Below, piece by piece: positions 63,344 to 64,000 of a stretch of DNA of 64,000 bases. How positions within the stretch are numbered: the stretch's first letter is position 1; every line of letters begins with the position of its first letter. The position numbers were made by a program, and so were the translations under genes. This stretch comes from Gammaproteobacteria bacterium (GTDB taxonomy: Bacteria; Pseudomonadota; Gammaproteobacteria; Ga0077536), in assembly GCA_016209015.1 (NCBI GenBank), contig JACQWY010000004.1, positions 1-64,000 on the forward strand, read 5' to 3'. The notes beneath the pieces were generated by a model that saw nothing but the letters and a program-made list of their open reading frames with translations, did no database searches and was not told the DNA's origin.

Positions 63344-64000
63344 ATCCGTACGCTTCCCGTCGCTGTCGACTACCCCAGTGTGCTGTCCCGCGACGAGGCG
63401 CCGCGTTGCACGTGTCGTCTGCGCGCCGCGGTGCTGCGGATCTTCGCCGGTACTCCGACGGTGATGCCGCTCCGCGCAAGCTCCCGGCGAGCGTCGGAGC
63501 ACATCATGCAACAGTGCACTGGATCCCTGGTCATCGGAGCGGCGAAGAGCTCGTTCAGCGGCCATGCGGAAGAGCCCGAACCACTCGGTCCGGCCGGTAG
63601 ATTAACCGTACATCACCGCGGCTCGCAATGGTCGGTATTGTGAACGCATCCAGGCAATTTCGCGCACTATTCCCGCCGTATCCCGGCATGCAGCGGCCGC
63701 GCGCGCAGCGCGGTGTGAAAACATGTTTTCGCTGCGGTACAGGACCGGTTTCGAGATCGAATCCGTGATAGCGCGTGCCTGCCCGGGGCGCCGTGAGAGC
63801 CGTCTGTCACCGGCCGTGCGCGACCGGGCAGCCGTCGAGTTGCATCGCCGAGCGGATCCGGTCGAAGCGCGGTCGAAGTGTGAACAAGTGTGGCGCTGCG
63901 CATCGCGGTCACACGCGCTCCGTCGCGGACACCTGCGAGCGCGCGGCAAATGCGAGCACCTCGCCACGAGCTCGCGCGGTGCGTCGGACTTCGCAGAAAT
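63344..64000. other. Right edge, no supported gene
   Basis: About 650 bp up to the window edge contain only short unconvincing frames. The upstream control region of the fusion gene should be here. No terminator, repeat or promoter box was identified. Confidence 0.4.

Noticed and set aside
63602-63967. 121-codon frame at the right edge
   Set aside because: Arg/Ala-rich with no domain and no start context; typical random frame.

Overview
The window is GC-rich, densely packed bacterial DNA. Gene content suggests a gammaproteobacterium, perhaps near Steroidobacterales or Nevskiales: a VPLPA-type C-terminal sorting signal, AhpCF behind an OxyR-like site, ACAD11-like acyl-CoA dehydrogenase, flavin monooxygenase, and an exopolysaccharide locus with carbamoyltransferase, SxtJ and DUF5989. 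No rRNA, tRNA, CRISPR, phage or complete insertion sequence was seen, so the taxonomic placement is an inference.

Positions 1-35900 are a mosaic of short operons. First come an SDR, a Ddn-like reductase and a two-gene unit (2190-5408). That unit pairs an unrecognised poly-proline protein with a stand-alone LanM-dehydratase-like (DUF4135) protein. rmlB-rmlA, an MscS channel, a hydrolase, an OBAP lipoprotein, ahpF/ahpC, a thioesterase and RidA follow. Next is an FHA - Ser/Thr kinase - glycine-zipper lipoprotein - M48 peptidase run (18114 to 14238). A nitrilase, amidase and polysaccharide deacetylase group (19184-23227) contains relics of two further genes. A tight operon (26365 to 23247) encodes a small membrane protein, a flavin monooxygenase, a small Cys protein and a CobW-type GTPase. 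The segment ends with a hydrolase, a VPLPA protein, a fatty-acid-hydroxylase-family enzyme, an acyl-CoA dehydrogenase, a third protein with the WW motif found at 2190-5408, a receiver-Ser/Thr kinase fusion flanked by phosphorelay relics, and a transglycosylase.

Positions 36300-63350 form a large exopolysaccharide or capsule locus on both strands. It holds SxtJ, DUF5989, a carbamoyltransferase, a B12-binding radical SAM protein, a PglC-like initiating sugar transferase and several glycosyltransferases. It also holds Wza-like export, Wzz-like chain-length and CpsD-like proteins, CDP-sugar enzymes (RfbF/RfbG-like), a secreted glycosidase-like protein, two SGNH hydrolases, a YfhO-like membrane protein, an epimerase, a Wzx flippase and a Gfo/Idh/MocA-FAD oxidoreductase fusion. 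Together these could initiate, assemble, decorate, flip and export a polysaccharide. No Wzy polymerase was clearly identified.

At least three dispersed repeat families are present. The most striking is a ~140-150 bp element made of consecutive hairpins (near 1, 19150 and 31322, with a decayed relative near 2024). Copies of it, and of a palindromic repeat, overlap the 3' ends of genes and supply their last codons. The best candidates for undescribed biology are the DUF4135/WW-motif gene set, the hairpin element, the degenerate CpsD-like protein and the two-domain oxidoreductase fusion.
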